From positions 619,716,255-619,780,254 of the forward strand of contig NC_081409.1 of NCBI RefSeq assembly GCF_030272615.1: DNA of 64,000 nt, in the 5' to 3' direction. Both the position numbers and the translations under genes were made by a program. Under the pieces are notes generated by a model, which saw only the letters and a program-made list of their open reading frames with translations, was not told where the DNA came from and did not search any database. The stretch comes from Cryptomeria japonica (Eukaryota; Streptophyta; Pinopsida; Cupressales; Cupressaceae). Shown here piece by piece: positions 11,358 to 23,718 of the stretch (its first letter is position 1; each line of letters opens with the position of its first letter).

Positions 11358-11730
11358 TTTGTTACTGTGATGAAGACACTTTAAGGCTATTGCCAAATAC
11401 AGCATAAACAGGAATGGCGATGGAGAAGTTCAGTGTTAGGGTTCCTTAAATGGACAAAGAAAGGCCCACGAGATATTGTACCTTAAAGCTGCCATTTTGG
11501 AGGTGGCCAATGTTATTAGAAGGGAGTACAATTAGCATTGTTTGGCCGTGTGTACTCTAACTCTATATCCATTCAATATTTCGACAGGTGTTTCACAAGG
11601 TACAGATTTGATATTAAATTAGTACATGTAGCCTCGCTAGATGTAAATGCAATAGTTTCACGCCTCATAAAATATAAGTAAACATGTTGGAAATATAGAG
11701 TAATGCTTATGAAATTTTCTACCAAGGTAT
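11358..11730 (-). promoter_or_regulatory. 5' UTR and proximal promoter of the MADS gene
   Basis: This lies directly upstream of the MADS ATG and is shared with 7,593-7,990 and 16,540-16,800. On the plus strand it contains GCCATTTTGGAGGTGGCCAAT, with a CCAAT motif. CCATTTTGG is one base short of a CArG box. I could not fix a transcription start. Confidence 0.5.
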
Positions 11731-11769
11731 TCTAGTGACCTTCTTTGGAAAAAGGAAGTATGGTTTTTA

Positions 11770-12520
11770 AATTATACATATTCAGTGTTAGTAGATGATC
11801 AGATATAATAAATATTAGATAAAAGGAATTTATGTTATTAATATGCAATTGAAAAATATAATTGTGACAGGAATAACAAGGTGTAAATTTATCTTATTGT
11901 GTTTGATTTATGTTTAATTCTATAAAATAAGGAATTATTATGATGTATAGAAGATTCTGACTCATTAATCTTGTTGTAGTGTGTTTCAAGATAAAATTCT
12001 GGATGTAATCTTGACTTTTTATATGATCTTATCTCTTAGATATGATCTTGTCATCTAAATTACTACATATTTGAAAATATAATTGATATATATTTAAACA
12101 CATATAAGAATTTAAAAGTAAAAAATTAGAAAGGAGACATCCACTTGAACCTACAAACATAAAAATAAGAGAAAGGCATGCATATGTTTACAATTCAATA
12201 AAATCAGAGATATGCACATAAATAGATTCACGTGGTATATTCATATAAGTACTCAAAGGATATTGTGTTCCATTAGATAAAGTTATTTCTAAAAGCAAAC
12301 ATTTAATTCATTTTAGCAACTAGACAATTCATCAAATTGGATCATTCACAACAAAGAAAAATTATTCATATTTTGTTCAACTAGAATAATAGAAAAACTT
12401 CCACATCATATAATTAAATTCCTAACATAAATTTATTTATGAATAACCTCAACAATCATTAAATATTAAAAAAGTTACACAATAAAATTGGTTCAATCAT
12501 AATTTAAATGTCCAACACAA
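11770..12520. repeat. MADS upstream flank, partner of 4,473-5,260 and 17,010-17,200
   Basis: AT-rich non-coding DNA that aligns in order with two other places in the window. Landmarks are ATCTTATTGTGTTTGATT, CTACATATTTGAAAAT and ACAATTCATCAAATTGGAT. Confidence 0.6.
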
Positions 12521-14424
12521 GAATTTTCCATGTTCTTTTGTAGTACCCCTCCTCATTTGAACATATTAAACTCATATTTTACTATTGCTTACTTTCAGTG
12601 GATACATTACTATGATGTGTTATTCAAAATTATATGACATTATTTCATGCTTTATCTGGATATGAGATGCATAATTTATTTGTAGTATTTCATACTTGTG
12701 ATTTATGACATTTTGTGGATTATTGCTATGTATGACACTTTACTTTATCTATGCAATGTGAAATTTATATGTTGTGTGTCTGCGAGTGTATTGGATGCAA
12801 GGGGACGATTTTCCTTTACTCACTCCGGTGAGATAGGGAACATCGCGATTCTCTTTCATCAGTGTGCATGCCGTGTTTTCTATATTGTATATATGCATGT
12901 GTGGTTTGGTGATGCAGGATATTGCAGGTACAAGTGTCGGGTAGGTACGGGGTATCGTCTCCACCTGGTTTCACAGGTTTGAGCATGCCTTATATTTGTC
13001 TGATGGAAGTGGAGGAGGTAGTAGTTGACCCTATTTTACCCTGTTACATTCTTGTGAGTGTTGTCAGTTGGTCATCCTGTCAGTTTGTTCGGCCTTCGTA
13101 TTTTGTCGTTTGACTTTTTATGAGTCTTTGCTTGGGGTTTGCTCAGTTTGTGTCTTTAGTGGATTTAATTAATTAATTAAATTTATGGAGTTATCTCATA
13201 GTTGGTATTTTTGAAATTATGTATTTTATGCATTGAGATTTTAAATTTAATTAATTAAAATGAGTTATTAAATTAAGTTGAAAGTTGCATTATATTAGAA
13301 ATATATCTTATTTAAATTTTAGTGAAAAATAAATTAGATTAATTTCATTTATTGTTCCTAAAATTTAAAAAATAAAAAATAAAAAAATGAATAAAAAAAG
13401 AAATAAATGAATAAAAGAATAGATTAGAATTAAAGTATTGCTTTATTTTCTTTTTTCAGAAAATTAATTAATTTGCATAAAAAAAAATAAAAATAAAAAA
13501 TAAAAAAAAAGAAACGATTATGATTTTTGCTTATTGCATGTTAATTTCTTTGATGAGAATTAGAAAAGAAAATAAAATTGCTTTTATTACTAAAATTAAA
13601 TATTAAGTTTTTTGGGGGAAAAATATGTGCAACCTAAAATTTTAGGTTAAAAGGGAATATATCTTTTTCTTTTTGGGAATCATGGGAAGAAGGAAGAGAT
13701 TTTGGGAAGAAAAAAATATATTTTGGAAGCAATATCTTGTTGAAGAAGAAATTATCAGAGGACTGCTGGTAAGAGAGATTGGCTTGGAAACCCTGTTGCA
13801 GGACAAAGCTCATCCACGTGAATCTTCCAGGAAAGCTTTACAGGTTGGGTTGCTTTGTCTAGTGTTCTTTTGTCTTCTTTAAATAAAATTAATATAGTTT
13901 TTTGAATCTCCAATCTCTGTTGTGGAGATTCTCATGTTTATTGATTATTTCATGTATATTTTAGTTTTGGTATTGTGAAAATCATAGGGGGTTATGCTGG
14001 CAAATTTTTGCCAGATTTACCCTCCTCTGTTCCATAAAATGTTTCTCTGTGTATTATGCAATTTTTGCATTCTTCCTGGTTGAAGGAATTTATTAAAATT
14101 GGGTGAAGAAATAATTGGATTAGGGAAGATATTTGTGTAAATAAAAATGGAGTACGTGGGGATGCATTGATTTTTATTTATGTTGAAAATCAATCTTTTT
14201 ATCCGTATGAAATTTAATTTTTAATCCCTGTGAAAATTTGACTTTTAATTTTCTGTGAAAATGGATCTTTATATTTAGTAAAAAAAAATTGATATTTATT
14301 TTATATATTCTTTGTTAATATTTTCCTTAATAAAAATAAGGGGGTTTGTGAAATTTTTTATCTATGTATTTAAATCTGGGCATTTATTAAACTTAAGTTT
14401 TAAATTTAAAAAAAAAACGGTTTA

Positions 14425-14632
14425 TGGGAGGAGGTCGGTAGTTACTACCGACGGTAGCAGAACTACCGACAGTAGTATCTGCTACCATAAGGTAGTAGTA
14501 CTACCAACGGTAGTACCTGCTACCCGTCAGTAGCAGTGCTACCATGCGGTAGCACCTGCTACCGACGATAGTACCTGCTACCATAAGGTAGCAGTGCTAC
14601 CCGCGGTAGTACATGCTACTATAGGGTAGCAA
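14425..14632. repeat. Cluster of GGTAGYA/CTACC hairpin units
   Basis: About ten alternating GGTAG and CTACC blocks, spaced 8-12 bp apart, with linkers such as CAGTG, TACCTG and CATAAG. Any neighbouring pair can form a short hairpin, and the units recur about every 18 bp. The cluster is GC-richer than its flanks and lies inside the solo-LTR-like insertion. Confidence 0.75.
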
Positions 14633-14719
14633 ATTAAGTTTCCAAAACACAATAAATATGCTCTTTTTTTTGCGTGCCTCTGGTAATTTTTGTAGAGTTT
14701 GGTTTTTTAATTAATTTAT

Positions 14720-14925
14720 GATATATATATATATATATATATAAGTTTTAAAAATTTTGGGTATTATATCATTTAAGTTATTTAATTTTGTACAAATTAA
14801 TTCATGTTTCAATATATATATATATATATATATATACTGTAATATGAATATAGGTATATGACATATATACGATGAATATATATATTCATATACTTATATT
14901 ATATTATATATATATATATATATAA
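14720..14925. repeat. (TA)n microsatellite cluster
   Basis: Three pure TA runs of about 14-20 bp, near 14,724-14,743, 14,814-14,836 and 14,907-14,924, are separated by AT-rich sequence. Confidence 0.9.
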
Positions 14926-16539
14926 TTAATTCAAAATTTGGTTATTTCCAGAAAAAGCTTATATTTTTAGATTCTATATTTATTCTTGGAAATACATTAG
15001 AAGGTTAATTTTTATGTGCTTAATTTAGCCTTGTTGATCAAATGACAATTCTGCTTTTCTTTTATCAATGAGGTGTATTTTCTGCTTTTCTGAAATAACT
15101 GTATTTGCAAGTAATTAATGCTTTTTACTGTTTTAAAAAGATTGCCTGTTATAGGATCTTTAGAATAAAGGGTATTCTCGGGCAAAAGTATTTTTCATTG
15201 TAAATTTGATTTGAGTTATTGTCTTGTTACTAAGGTTGTTTTTACCCCTTAGTTAGGTGTCATTGTATAACGCTGTTGATGTGAGTCATTGTGTGTTATG
15301 TTTCCAAATGGTCAATCCTGGGTTAGTGATTGTGTATGCTTCACCTATGGTTTGTTAGGATTAGTTATGGCTATCAGTTTCGACATAGAGTTCTCGTAAA
15401 GAGACCTTTCTTGTTAGTGTCCTATGAGAGAGTGGCTTTCGAGCGAGGGCCACACCCAAAGTGGATGGCAGGATAACCCTTCGAAAGTCAGTTAAGAAGT
15501 GATAACCTAATAATTGATTAGGGGGTGGGTAGCTAAAATATTAACTAAGATAATATGCCTCGCACATGGTTGAGTGCTTGTATAGGCTCAGGATGTGGTG
15601 AGAAGGCCTAGAATGGAAAACCTACCACCTTGTCTTCGTGAAATGATTGGTAGGGTCTGCATGATGCTTAGATGGAGCTGGGGGTTTGGGAGAGGTTACC
15701 AGGATAACCCAGGATGGGGGCCGAGACCTATGGAGGCCTACCTAGGGTAACCACCTTAAGCCATGCGATGACACTCTCTCCTTAGAGTCATTAGTGTTTG
15801 TGAGTTGAGTCACATGGATATTTGCGGAGTTATGTAGTTCTATTGTACTTGTCTTATTTTGCTTGCTTGAGGGTCTTCTACTATCTCCTAGCACAGTGGG
15901 GTAGTTCCATTTTGGGATCACATGGTCGGGTGGTAGTGCCACTTCCCATCGAATGTTCTGGATTGTATCCTCAGGGGAGGAAAGGCTTCGCTGGTGTTTT
16001 CTTGGTTCGTGGTTCATGTACCAGCTCATGTTTGTGATCATTGTTCAGTTGAGACCTTGTGGTCGTTGTATCAAACATTTATGTAACCTTGGCATTGTAA
16101 CTTTTGGATACCATGGTATTTTTGGAAGCTATGTATTTATGGATATTGTAATATTATATCAATGGAATGTATGTTAAATTCAGTTGCTTTAATCTTTTGT
16201 ATATATGATCTATGGGAAAATAAATGCATTGGAATACTTTGATTCTTTCATTATGGAATTTAGATGTATGTGTAGGTTTTATTTTAAGCATTTAATTTTC
16301 CTAATTAGATGGACAATTGGATTAACCATGGTGTTAATATAATCAGTGAACTAATCTTCATTGGTAACCCTTAGGAAATCATGTGTTAAGACTTTCGTTG
16401 TGTTATTAAATGTGCAATTGTTATAATTAATGCACTTAATCTTATAAAAATCACCCTTTAGTTGCCTAGTTGTGTTGTTTTCCTTTAGGGTTTTTGGCGG
16501 GGCATTACATCTCTCCTAATTTGTTCTACTATATCAACC

Positions 16540-17200
16540 CATCAGATAGTGTACCTTAAAGATGCCATTTTGGAGGTGGCCAATCTTATTATTAGAAGAG
16601 AGTACAAGTAGAATTCTTATGCTTTGTGTACTCTATTCTCTATCTATGAATATTTCGATAGGTGTTTTTGTACTAGATCAAAAGATACAAAGTAGACATT
16701 AAATTATTATTACCTATAGCCTGACTAGATGTAAATACAATAATTTCAGACATCCTCTTAGAGTATAAGTAAACGTGTTGGAAATTTAAAGTAATATTGA
16801 ACAAATTTTATATGCTAATGCAAGGCATTTAGGTGAGCTTCTTTCGTATTATTGAAATGATTAGAACAATGTGCATAGAATACCTGTAAGAAGACCCAGG
16901 TAAATGTTGGACCATCTCTGCTTAATATATATTTAGTTAGATTGTATATAATTCATTCTGGTTGGGTCTTTTAGAGCAATAGTAGAACATATCACTGAGT
17001 GAAAATAAAATCAAAAGTAAGTAGTGTTAGCAAATGATTATATCTCTCAATATAGTGAATATTATATAAAGAAAGGTAAATTATTGATTTTAATTGAGAA
17101 AAATAATTGAAAGAGAAATGGATAAGAATGTTTATATTTATCTTATTGTATTTGATTTATGCCTAAATCTATATATAGTAAATGCTACATATTTGTGAGT
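16540..17200 (-). promoter_or_regulatory. Orphan MADS promoter duplicate, copy 3
   Basis: Positions 16,540-16,850 align with the promoter of the intact gene, and 17,010-17,200 align with its upstream flank. No MADS exon remains; the solo-LTR-like insertion ends about 30 bp before the place where exon 1 should be approached. Shared small details such as TAGATCAAAAG followed by AAAGTAGACATTAAATTATT show copy 3 is closer to copy 1 than to the intact copy. Confidence 0.6.
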
Positions 17201-17640
17201 ACTTTCTTTTATAATATTATAGTAGAATAGATGATAGATGAGTTATGTATAATAATTTGAAGACAAGATAGATAATAGTTTGATAAGCTGCATGTATTAC
17301 TTATTTATTGATTTTTAATAGGCATAAATATGATTATATTAATCAATTGATTTAGAGTTGGACCATTGTAGTATAATTATAGCTTAATTAGTTGAAGAGA
17401 TGTAATTATTTTACCACAAAGTGAAAGTATATAGTTGGTTAACTATAAGTTAATTGTTACTTTTGCTAAAAAATATAATGAATATTTGATACAGTATTTA
17501 AATAATTATATTAATTTGAAATTATAAATATCTAATAATGATAAAATGTGAAATAATTTGTTGGTTTGTAAACTTAAAAGTATTTATCACAAAGTGAAAG
17601 TAGATTTTATATTAACCATAAGTTTTGATTAATAAAAGTG
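17201..17640. other. AT-rich spacer
   Basis: Very AT-rich, with stops in all frames. A short direct repeat around CACAAAGTGAAAGTA appears near 17,415 and 17,590. No other feature is visible. Confidence 0.4.
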
Positions 17641-18690
17641 GGAGAGGGCTTGTACCTTTTACATAACTGGGAAGAGCTCACAAGAAGTGAAACTACCAAA
17701 CACCAAAAAGGAGGACACCCCTTTTTTGAGAAACAATGCTAAATAAAAAAGCACCCAACCAACAGGAACAATGGTCCCAAACCCTAAAAAGGATTTCACT
17801 CTCAAAATAGAGGGGTTTTAGAGAGTATCCAAAATCGTAACCCTAACAAAAACCCTTGCACTCACTAAAAATTCGAGGAAACTAAAATCCTAACAGGTTT
17901 TGAAAGGCATGCCACAACCTTAAAGGAACACCTAGACAATCATTCAAAACATAAAACAAACTCAAATGGACTAGCCCAAACATGCTCAGAAGCACCTCAA
18001 TAACCCACCTGACAATGAAAATCCTAGAAAGAAGGATAACTTGGGAAGAAACTCCATTAAAAAACCCAAAGAAACAAAGATCTTGAAACCTACCATAGGT
18101 ATGAGATCCAAAGAGAAATCCATAAGGGCACAAACAATGAGGAGAGCAAGGAGTGAAAGTAGAAGTCCTCCATGATAAAAACACCCTCTATAAGTAATAA
18201 GGATCCAACTTTGTATTAGAAACACAATAAATAGAGCGCTCTTTGGTTAGGCACATATAGGGTAGCCAACCCCCAACATCCATCCCAGGTCCAACCACCA
18301 CAACACAAGGAAGCTTGCTACCAAATAAAATTGCCTCTTCACAAAGAACAAAGGCAACACCCCACCAGCTCACATCTTTAGAATAAGCCTTTAACACAAC
18401 ACCTTCATGACCAACCACCAAAGGGTTACTAGAAGTAGAAAGGAAACAAACACTTTCATTCCCCCCACCAAACAGGATAGGAGAAGTGAAAGAAATCCAT
18501 ACAAAGAGAAAAAAGAAGATGACCTCCCAAAGAATCCCCATGTATTGAAAGACTCCACCATCCAAAGCAAGAAGACCCCCTCCATAGGAGAAAAAGCTTA
18601 AAAGAGAGGAAACCATGATGTAGAGAAGCAGTATCTAGAAGCAAATGAAGAGATCCACAAGTGACCATGCAGAAACAATAGCCCAACATG
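17641..18690 (-). mobile_element. Possible retroposon remnant (minus strand)
   Basis: Read on the minus strand this block is T- and G-rich with several overlapping open stretches, the longest at 18,188-18,616 (142 codons). It ends at its 3' side in GTGTTTGGTAGTTTCACTTC and an A/T-rich junction near 17,640. Composition and layout resemble the retroposon at 2,567-4,459. No domain, TSD or clear poly-A was found. Confidence 0.3.
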
Positions 18691-20504
18691 AACACTACTA
18701 AAAATCAAACTTTCCCAACCATGGCATTCAAGGAATGCGATGGGAAATCCACATAAACGACAAATGCATCCATACCAATGGGAAACACAAGAGAAATTGA
18801 CTAATCAATTAGGGAAAAACACGTCTAAAGTAAATAAATTGATTAATAAATTGAAAACATTTGAACTTGAGCATCATAAATCCCTTGCCACTAGACTAGA
18901 AACACTAGCTAGTGGTGCCACAGCTGTTTCCACACAAATTACAAAATGGGAAAACTTTAGGGATATATGTCATTAATAATATGCTGATGGGTTATCATAT
19001 GAGGGAGTGAAAAACAAAAATATTAGTAAACAACAAATATGTGCCCTTTTTCTTGATTCTAAAAATAGTGTCATTACCTCTTAATGCAAAGAGGTTTCCC
19101 ATACATTGGTGTACCAATGTGTAGATGAAGAATCTTTTTTAGCAGAGGTGGTGGATGGTCTTTGATGGTCCACCTTGTAATAATTATGAGGTGCCATTGT
19201 ATTTTTTGAGAAAAGTATACTATGATTTTTCCCTCAATGTGAGGCCAAACTATTTTGACATGAGAGAGGTCCATGGTAGAGGTGGAAGCTCTACCCAAGA
19301 TAGACCTGGAGCCCATAGGCAAGTAGCCCCAGAGAGTCATCGCCCCCTAGCACCCAAAACCAAGGTGCATTAGGTTGTCCTAGTAGAGATGAAAGATTCA
19401 ATGGAGATACAGACTCTTCAAGCAGCCACAACATTGACTGGTGCCATCATCCAACATGGGACGTCATTAGCACACCCTATTGTATTGGTTGATGAGCCAT
19501 TAGTTTCTTGAGGATGTGTTTAGGGATGGATGACATGGCCTCTGTAGATGGATCCACATCTCATTTGTGCATGATTTGTGGGAGTAGATGTCAGGCTCGC
19601 ATGGCTGAGGATTTGGTGCTTACAAAGGAGTTGATGGACACGGTGTTTGCCCATGAACAAGAGACACAGGTGTGTTTATTTGAATTCATAAAATTTTATT
19701 TATCAATCACTTTAAATTTTTAATTACATAAATGAATTTTTATTTATACATCAAATTAAATTGAGACAAATAATATGCATTTCAGGATGCAACAACGATA
19801 TCTCATACTCCTCTTGTAGTTGCTACAACACCAACTTCGATGCCTAAGTATAAATTTGGTAACATGTTGAAATAGAATAGTACACTTTGAATTCAAAAAA
19901 ATTACAAGATATACTAACTATCTTTAATGGTTGGTCCAATTTTTGGTTTATAGGTGTTGACTAGGGACCAAATGTCCCAGATTGATAACATCACACTCTC
20001 AACTATCAATTTTGGCCTACAAGGCTATACATTATCATATTTTGTACAACCTTTTTTATGTATTATTTTGATGGAATATGGAAGTCATTTCATTTTAGGT
20101 TTTTTAAATTATGTTTAATATATTATCTGTACTAATATCTCATGTTAATTTTGTTTATTTAGGGTACCCCCTCCGCATCTAGGCCTCGTCCTAAGAAAAA
20201 GAACTCCTGAAAGATGCCAAAATGTGGGAAGAAGGTAATTGAACACATTTTTAGTTGTAAAATTGTTTGAAAATGTTGAAATCAAGTCTTAGTTGGGGTT
20301 TGTAGATTGATTAGTGTTTTTTTGTCTATCTTACATGTACAATAGCCATTGAGCTATGTGGATTTGTTGAATGCACCTGATTCACCCATGGATCAAGAGA
20401 GGACAGAGGTATGTATCTCTAACTTATTTTATTGATTTCATGATTATATGCACGTGTACATGTGAACTTGTGATAAATTATAATCTTATATTTTTTTCAT
20501 ATAG

Positions 20505-20573
20505 GAAATATCCATAGCTTCTTCATCAATGGCAAGCCCTCCTCTATGCACTGGAGAAGCATCTCAAGATCCG
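20505..20573 (+). pseudogene. Duplicated 69-nt exon, copy a (unknown gene)
   Basis: Preceded by ATATAG and followed by GTACAC. It encodes a 23-residue peptide with CTGEASQDP at the end. The next exon, 97 bp on, has the same length, the same end motif and the same flanking donor. Confidence 0.55.
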
Positions 20574-20669
20574 GTACACTTTTGTTTGATATATTACATT
20601 AATTAGTTTTAACCTAAAATACTTATCATTATATTAATTGTATTTAATTTTTTATCATATTTTGTATAG

Positions 20670-20738
20670 GTAATAGAGACAATTCCTCCATCGATGGTGA
20701 GACATCCTTAGTCCATTGGAGAAGCATCTTAGGCACCG
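20670..20738 (+). pseudogene. Duplicated 69-nt exon, copy b (unknown gene)
   Basis: The same length and phase as copy a. The shared core is SIGEAS then AP, but two Q codons are now TAG. The intron separating the copies, about 96 bp, starts GTACAC, as does the intron after copy b. The pair therefore looks like a recent exon-plus-intron duplication. Confidence 0.55.
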
Positions 20739-20946
20739 GTACACCATTGTTCTCTATATTATAGATTTTTAGTGTTTTTGATGTATTTATGTTAGTACAT
20801 TGTATTAATTGTACATTTAAACTACAATAGACCCTTTCACGGTTCAGCCATAACATGGATCCTTTTAAGTTTGTCTTCAAGCAAACTCCTAAGAGTGAAA
20901 AGGAGAGGAGAGCAAAGACATTAGCTTCGAGATCAGCCGATGAGGT

Positions 20947-21829
20947 TGTTGGCAATTGACACTCAATTGATTGGTTTCACCATGTTATCATTGATGGCAA
21001 CATGGTATCTTGTTTCAGCTTCATGTTTTGGTTCGGTTGTGTACCGACAGGCACTTCACCGACACCGACAAGATAGAAAGATTTCTTTGGTTACCGGCAA
21101 TGCAGGCCAACATGGTTTAAAATAGGATTATCTAGATTGGAGGCCGACATCTCTTGGATCCGACATCGACAATTTTTTTTGTTATCTAGCCGACATGTAA
21201 TTTGATATTGTAATAATCTTTGTAAGCCAACATAAGGCATGATATGTTGTATAGGGTATATAGGTCAGTTGGATTAGATCATTTTTTATATAGATATGTG
21301 GATGTGATATGATGTGAAATACATTAGAGAGATCATGTATGTAAGGATATTTTTGTAAGGGTTATTGCGGTAAAGGGATTAGGGTTTCAGACCAGAATAG
21401 ATAGAGCTTAAACCAGAACTATATTTTGGCATTGAAGATGATATCTTAGTAGTTCAATACTTCTCCATATTGCAGTATGGATTTATATGTAGTCAGTGAG
21501 GATACTTTTATGATTGAGAAGTGTGCTCTAGGTTGTAAGGCTTATTGCAAGTGCAGGCCCCTTATATTTTGTAATATCTCTTCATATGGCCAGTGGATTG
21601 ATATTGTGGGTCACAAATCCCACCATGGTTTTTCCTCTTTGAGGTTTTCCACATATAATTTTGTGTGTTATGATTCTTATTTATGTGATTGTCTTATTGG
21701 TTGCTTTACTTATTTCAATTATATATGTACCGGTATATGAGTTGGTGTATGCATGTTTTAATAAGGCTAAAATTGATCATTCTAGTATAACACTTATTCA
21801 TTCCCCCCCCTCTCAGTGTTATTGGATTT
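20947..21829 (+). repeat. 5' LTR (A) of the nested host element
   Basis: About 883 bp. The 3' boundary is uncertain because the expected terminal CCAAYA is missing at the junction with GGTAGAATG. Confidence 0.7.
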
Positions 21830-21856
21830 GGTAGAATGATCATCAAGTATAAGGTA

Positions 21857-22948
21857 ACTCAGTCAAATCGACTGAATTCTGTTTCCAGTTCCTATATTTT
21901 CACAACATATAAGACGATGAGAGAAAATGAGAAATTGGATCTATGTGGTTGGATGTTAGATGAATTGTTAATAAACCCAGGAAAGATTAAAGATTAAAAG
22001 AAAGGACCTTTCCAGTATGACAACATAATTGTCTATTTTATGTTTTTTTCCTTGAATCACACTCCCGGTTTTGGGAAGAGGCAATGGGCATTTGATATCC
22101 CAATAGGGAGACAATTGAAATAGTCAATTGCTACTTTAGGCAGTCAGAGAGATGATAAAGTATGGGGATATTTTAAGGGATTCCAAAAATCTATGAAGTC
22201 TAGGTAAAGGGTTCCTAAGCATATTGTTGAAAAATACTCAACAGACATATGCTTCATGGTAAAGAAGGATGAAACACTTATGGAAGAAGTAAAGCCCTAA
22301 AATATTTGGATTGAGGAAATGGGCTATGAAGTGGATGCACAAATCCTTGAGGCTTATGCAAAAACATTGATTGATGCACTTGTTGATGAGGCAAAGAAGC
22401 CCTATGGTACTGCAAAGAAAAAATCACAAGAGGTTGAAACAAAGTTCAACTAGAAGAAGAGAGAGAAGCAGGAAGGAAAGGCTAGAAAATTTGTTGAGAA
22501 GGTTTCACAGGACATTAAAGAATTAATTGATTTTGTCCCAGAGAAAGGCAAGAAGAGGAAGAATCCAGAAGTACACATTGAGCTTGTTACAACTGAGTCT
22601 AAATTTGAGGATGACACACCCCTGACATTCAAGAGGGTTGTAAGGAAGAAATCAGAGGAAACAAATGTAGAAGCCAAAAACCAATCGGTTAGGAAGGTTA
22701 CATTCAAAATACCGGCACAAAAGCAAGCACCAAAAGTAACCACTTCAGCTCCATCTGATATTGCAAGAAGGAAGAAGAAGAATGACATTGATGCAACTAT
22801 TCAATATGGTAATGTAACTATCATACCACCAAAAACTTGTGCAGAGATAGTAGATGAAATCACTAAGGATGGCATGTAAAGAATCTATAGTTTTATTATG
22901 AACATCTAGAGGATGCTAAACAAAGAGAGCTAGAGGAAGCAGTATTAT
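21857..22948 (+). pseudogene. Decayed long ORF of the host element, 5' part
   Basis: One frame, with a possible ATG at 21,917, runs for over 1 kb with about eight stops, each TAA, TAG or TGA in a context where Q or R fits. The protein is charged and Lys/Glu-rich in its second half (for example KGKKRKNPEVHIEL), with an N-terminal globular-looking part containing GFGKRQWAFDIPIG. I recognise no domain and no gag zinc knuckle. The Copia element inserted at its end. Reading continues in another frame after 29,710. Confidence 0.5.
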
Positions 22949-23399
22949 TGTAGGATTTTGCCAAGATCAAGGGCACAATGAAAAGCATAAAAAGAGAGAC
23001 AATAGAATGACAAGAACAAACTGTATTCTCATCAATATGCAAATGATCAACTGGATTAACCAATACAATGAATATAGGCCTTCTTATATAGGCAAGGCCA
23101 TATGGATGTATGAGCACACAAATATGACATGTGGCTCAATGAGAAACAAGGGTAGGTAATAAATACTAGGGGTAGGTAGGAGAAATAATATAATATTCCA
23201 CAAGAGGTGGATGACCCACCGAATGTGGAGTGTAATAGCAAAATAAGACCACAAAAGGTGGAATTTCTCCTACAAGCTCTATCCCTATGTGCACACTTCC
23301 CTAAGTGTCTCAAATCCAAACTACAAAGAGATGCATTATCCTAAGTTAACTTAAGTAAAGTGTAATAATATCCAAAATGAATATTTATTTACACCAACA
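22949..23399 (-). repeat. Copia 3' LTR
   Basis: 451 bp, ends TGTTGG and CCTACA on the minus strand. The equal length to its partner shows that no indels remain on balance. Confidence 0.93.
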
Positions 23400-23718
23400 C
23401 CCCCCCTTAAGTGCAACTTAGGGGATTGAAGACTCAAGTCAACAATGCAAGATGGGTCCCGGCTACTAGGCCATGATAGGTACCCATGTACAATATGCAA
23501 ATGCAAGCAAAACTATGCAATGCAATCTCTCACAAATGGAGAAAGGGAGAAAACCCAGTGGGAAAAAAATCCCCCCCAAAAGAGAGATGAATGTACAAAA
23601 GACTCTCAAAGAAGAAGGACAAAACTTCAAAGAGGAAAAAGTCCCCCCCATAAGAGAGGAAGGAGAAGTCAGCCGACCCCCCTAATGACACATCCCACAC
23701 CCCCAAGAGAGCTCACAA

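Larger units (their letters stand above)
12539..16509. mobile_element. Solo-LTR-like insertion, ~4 kb
   Basis: The left end is TGTAGTACCCCTCC. The right end GGCGGGGCATTACA has the reverse complement TGTAATGCCCCGCC, so the termini form an imperfect inverted repeat beginning TG and ending CA, as LTRs do. The flanks TCTTT and TCTCT match at 4 of 5 bases, consistent with a 5-bp duplication. No gag or pol is present. The left half has AT-rich and poly-A blocks and the right half is less AT-rich. It lies between the upstream flank of the intact MADS copy and the third promoter copy. A complete non-autonomous element without LTRs is the alternative. Confidence 0.5.
18740..20946 (+). pseudogene. 5' part of a decayed multi-exon gene of unknown family
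   Basis: Exon-like blocks with plausible splice sites include one ending near 19,669 (HLCMICGSRCQARM, donor CAG/GTGTGT) and 19,786 onward. Others are 20,163-20,234, 20,346-20,408, 20,505-20,573, 20,670-20,738 and 20,831-20,946. The last full exons are 72, 63, 69 and 69 nt, all phase 0, with AG before and GT after each. Stops inside them (TGA in 20,163-20,234, two TAG in 20,670-20,738) sit where R or Q is expected. The last exon ends in SRSADE and is cut by the LTR element at 20,947. It resumes at 45,725. Basic, low-complexity stretches such as SRPRPKKK suggest a nuclear protein, but I do not recognise the family. The 5' end is unclear; frames at 18,740-18,976 and 19,155-19,373 may belong to it. 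A transposon-encoded accessory protein is a possible alternative. Confidence 0.5.

Noticed and set aside
18188-18616. 142-codon minus-strand hydrophobic frame
   Set aside because: T-rich DNA gives hydrophobic residues and overlapping open frames. No family resemblance and no splice or start context.
18692-18705. CACTACTAAAAAT as left end of a CACTA element paired with 46,417
   Set aside because: Only the first six bases agree with the right-hand candidate, and the 3-bp flanks (GAA and GTC) do not match. Kept only as part of a hypothesis.
20940-21125. 61-codon frame, also seen at 44,794-45,054
   Set aside because: Both lie in the LTRs of the same retrotransposon and are repeats of non-coding sequence.
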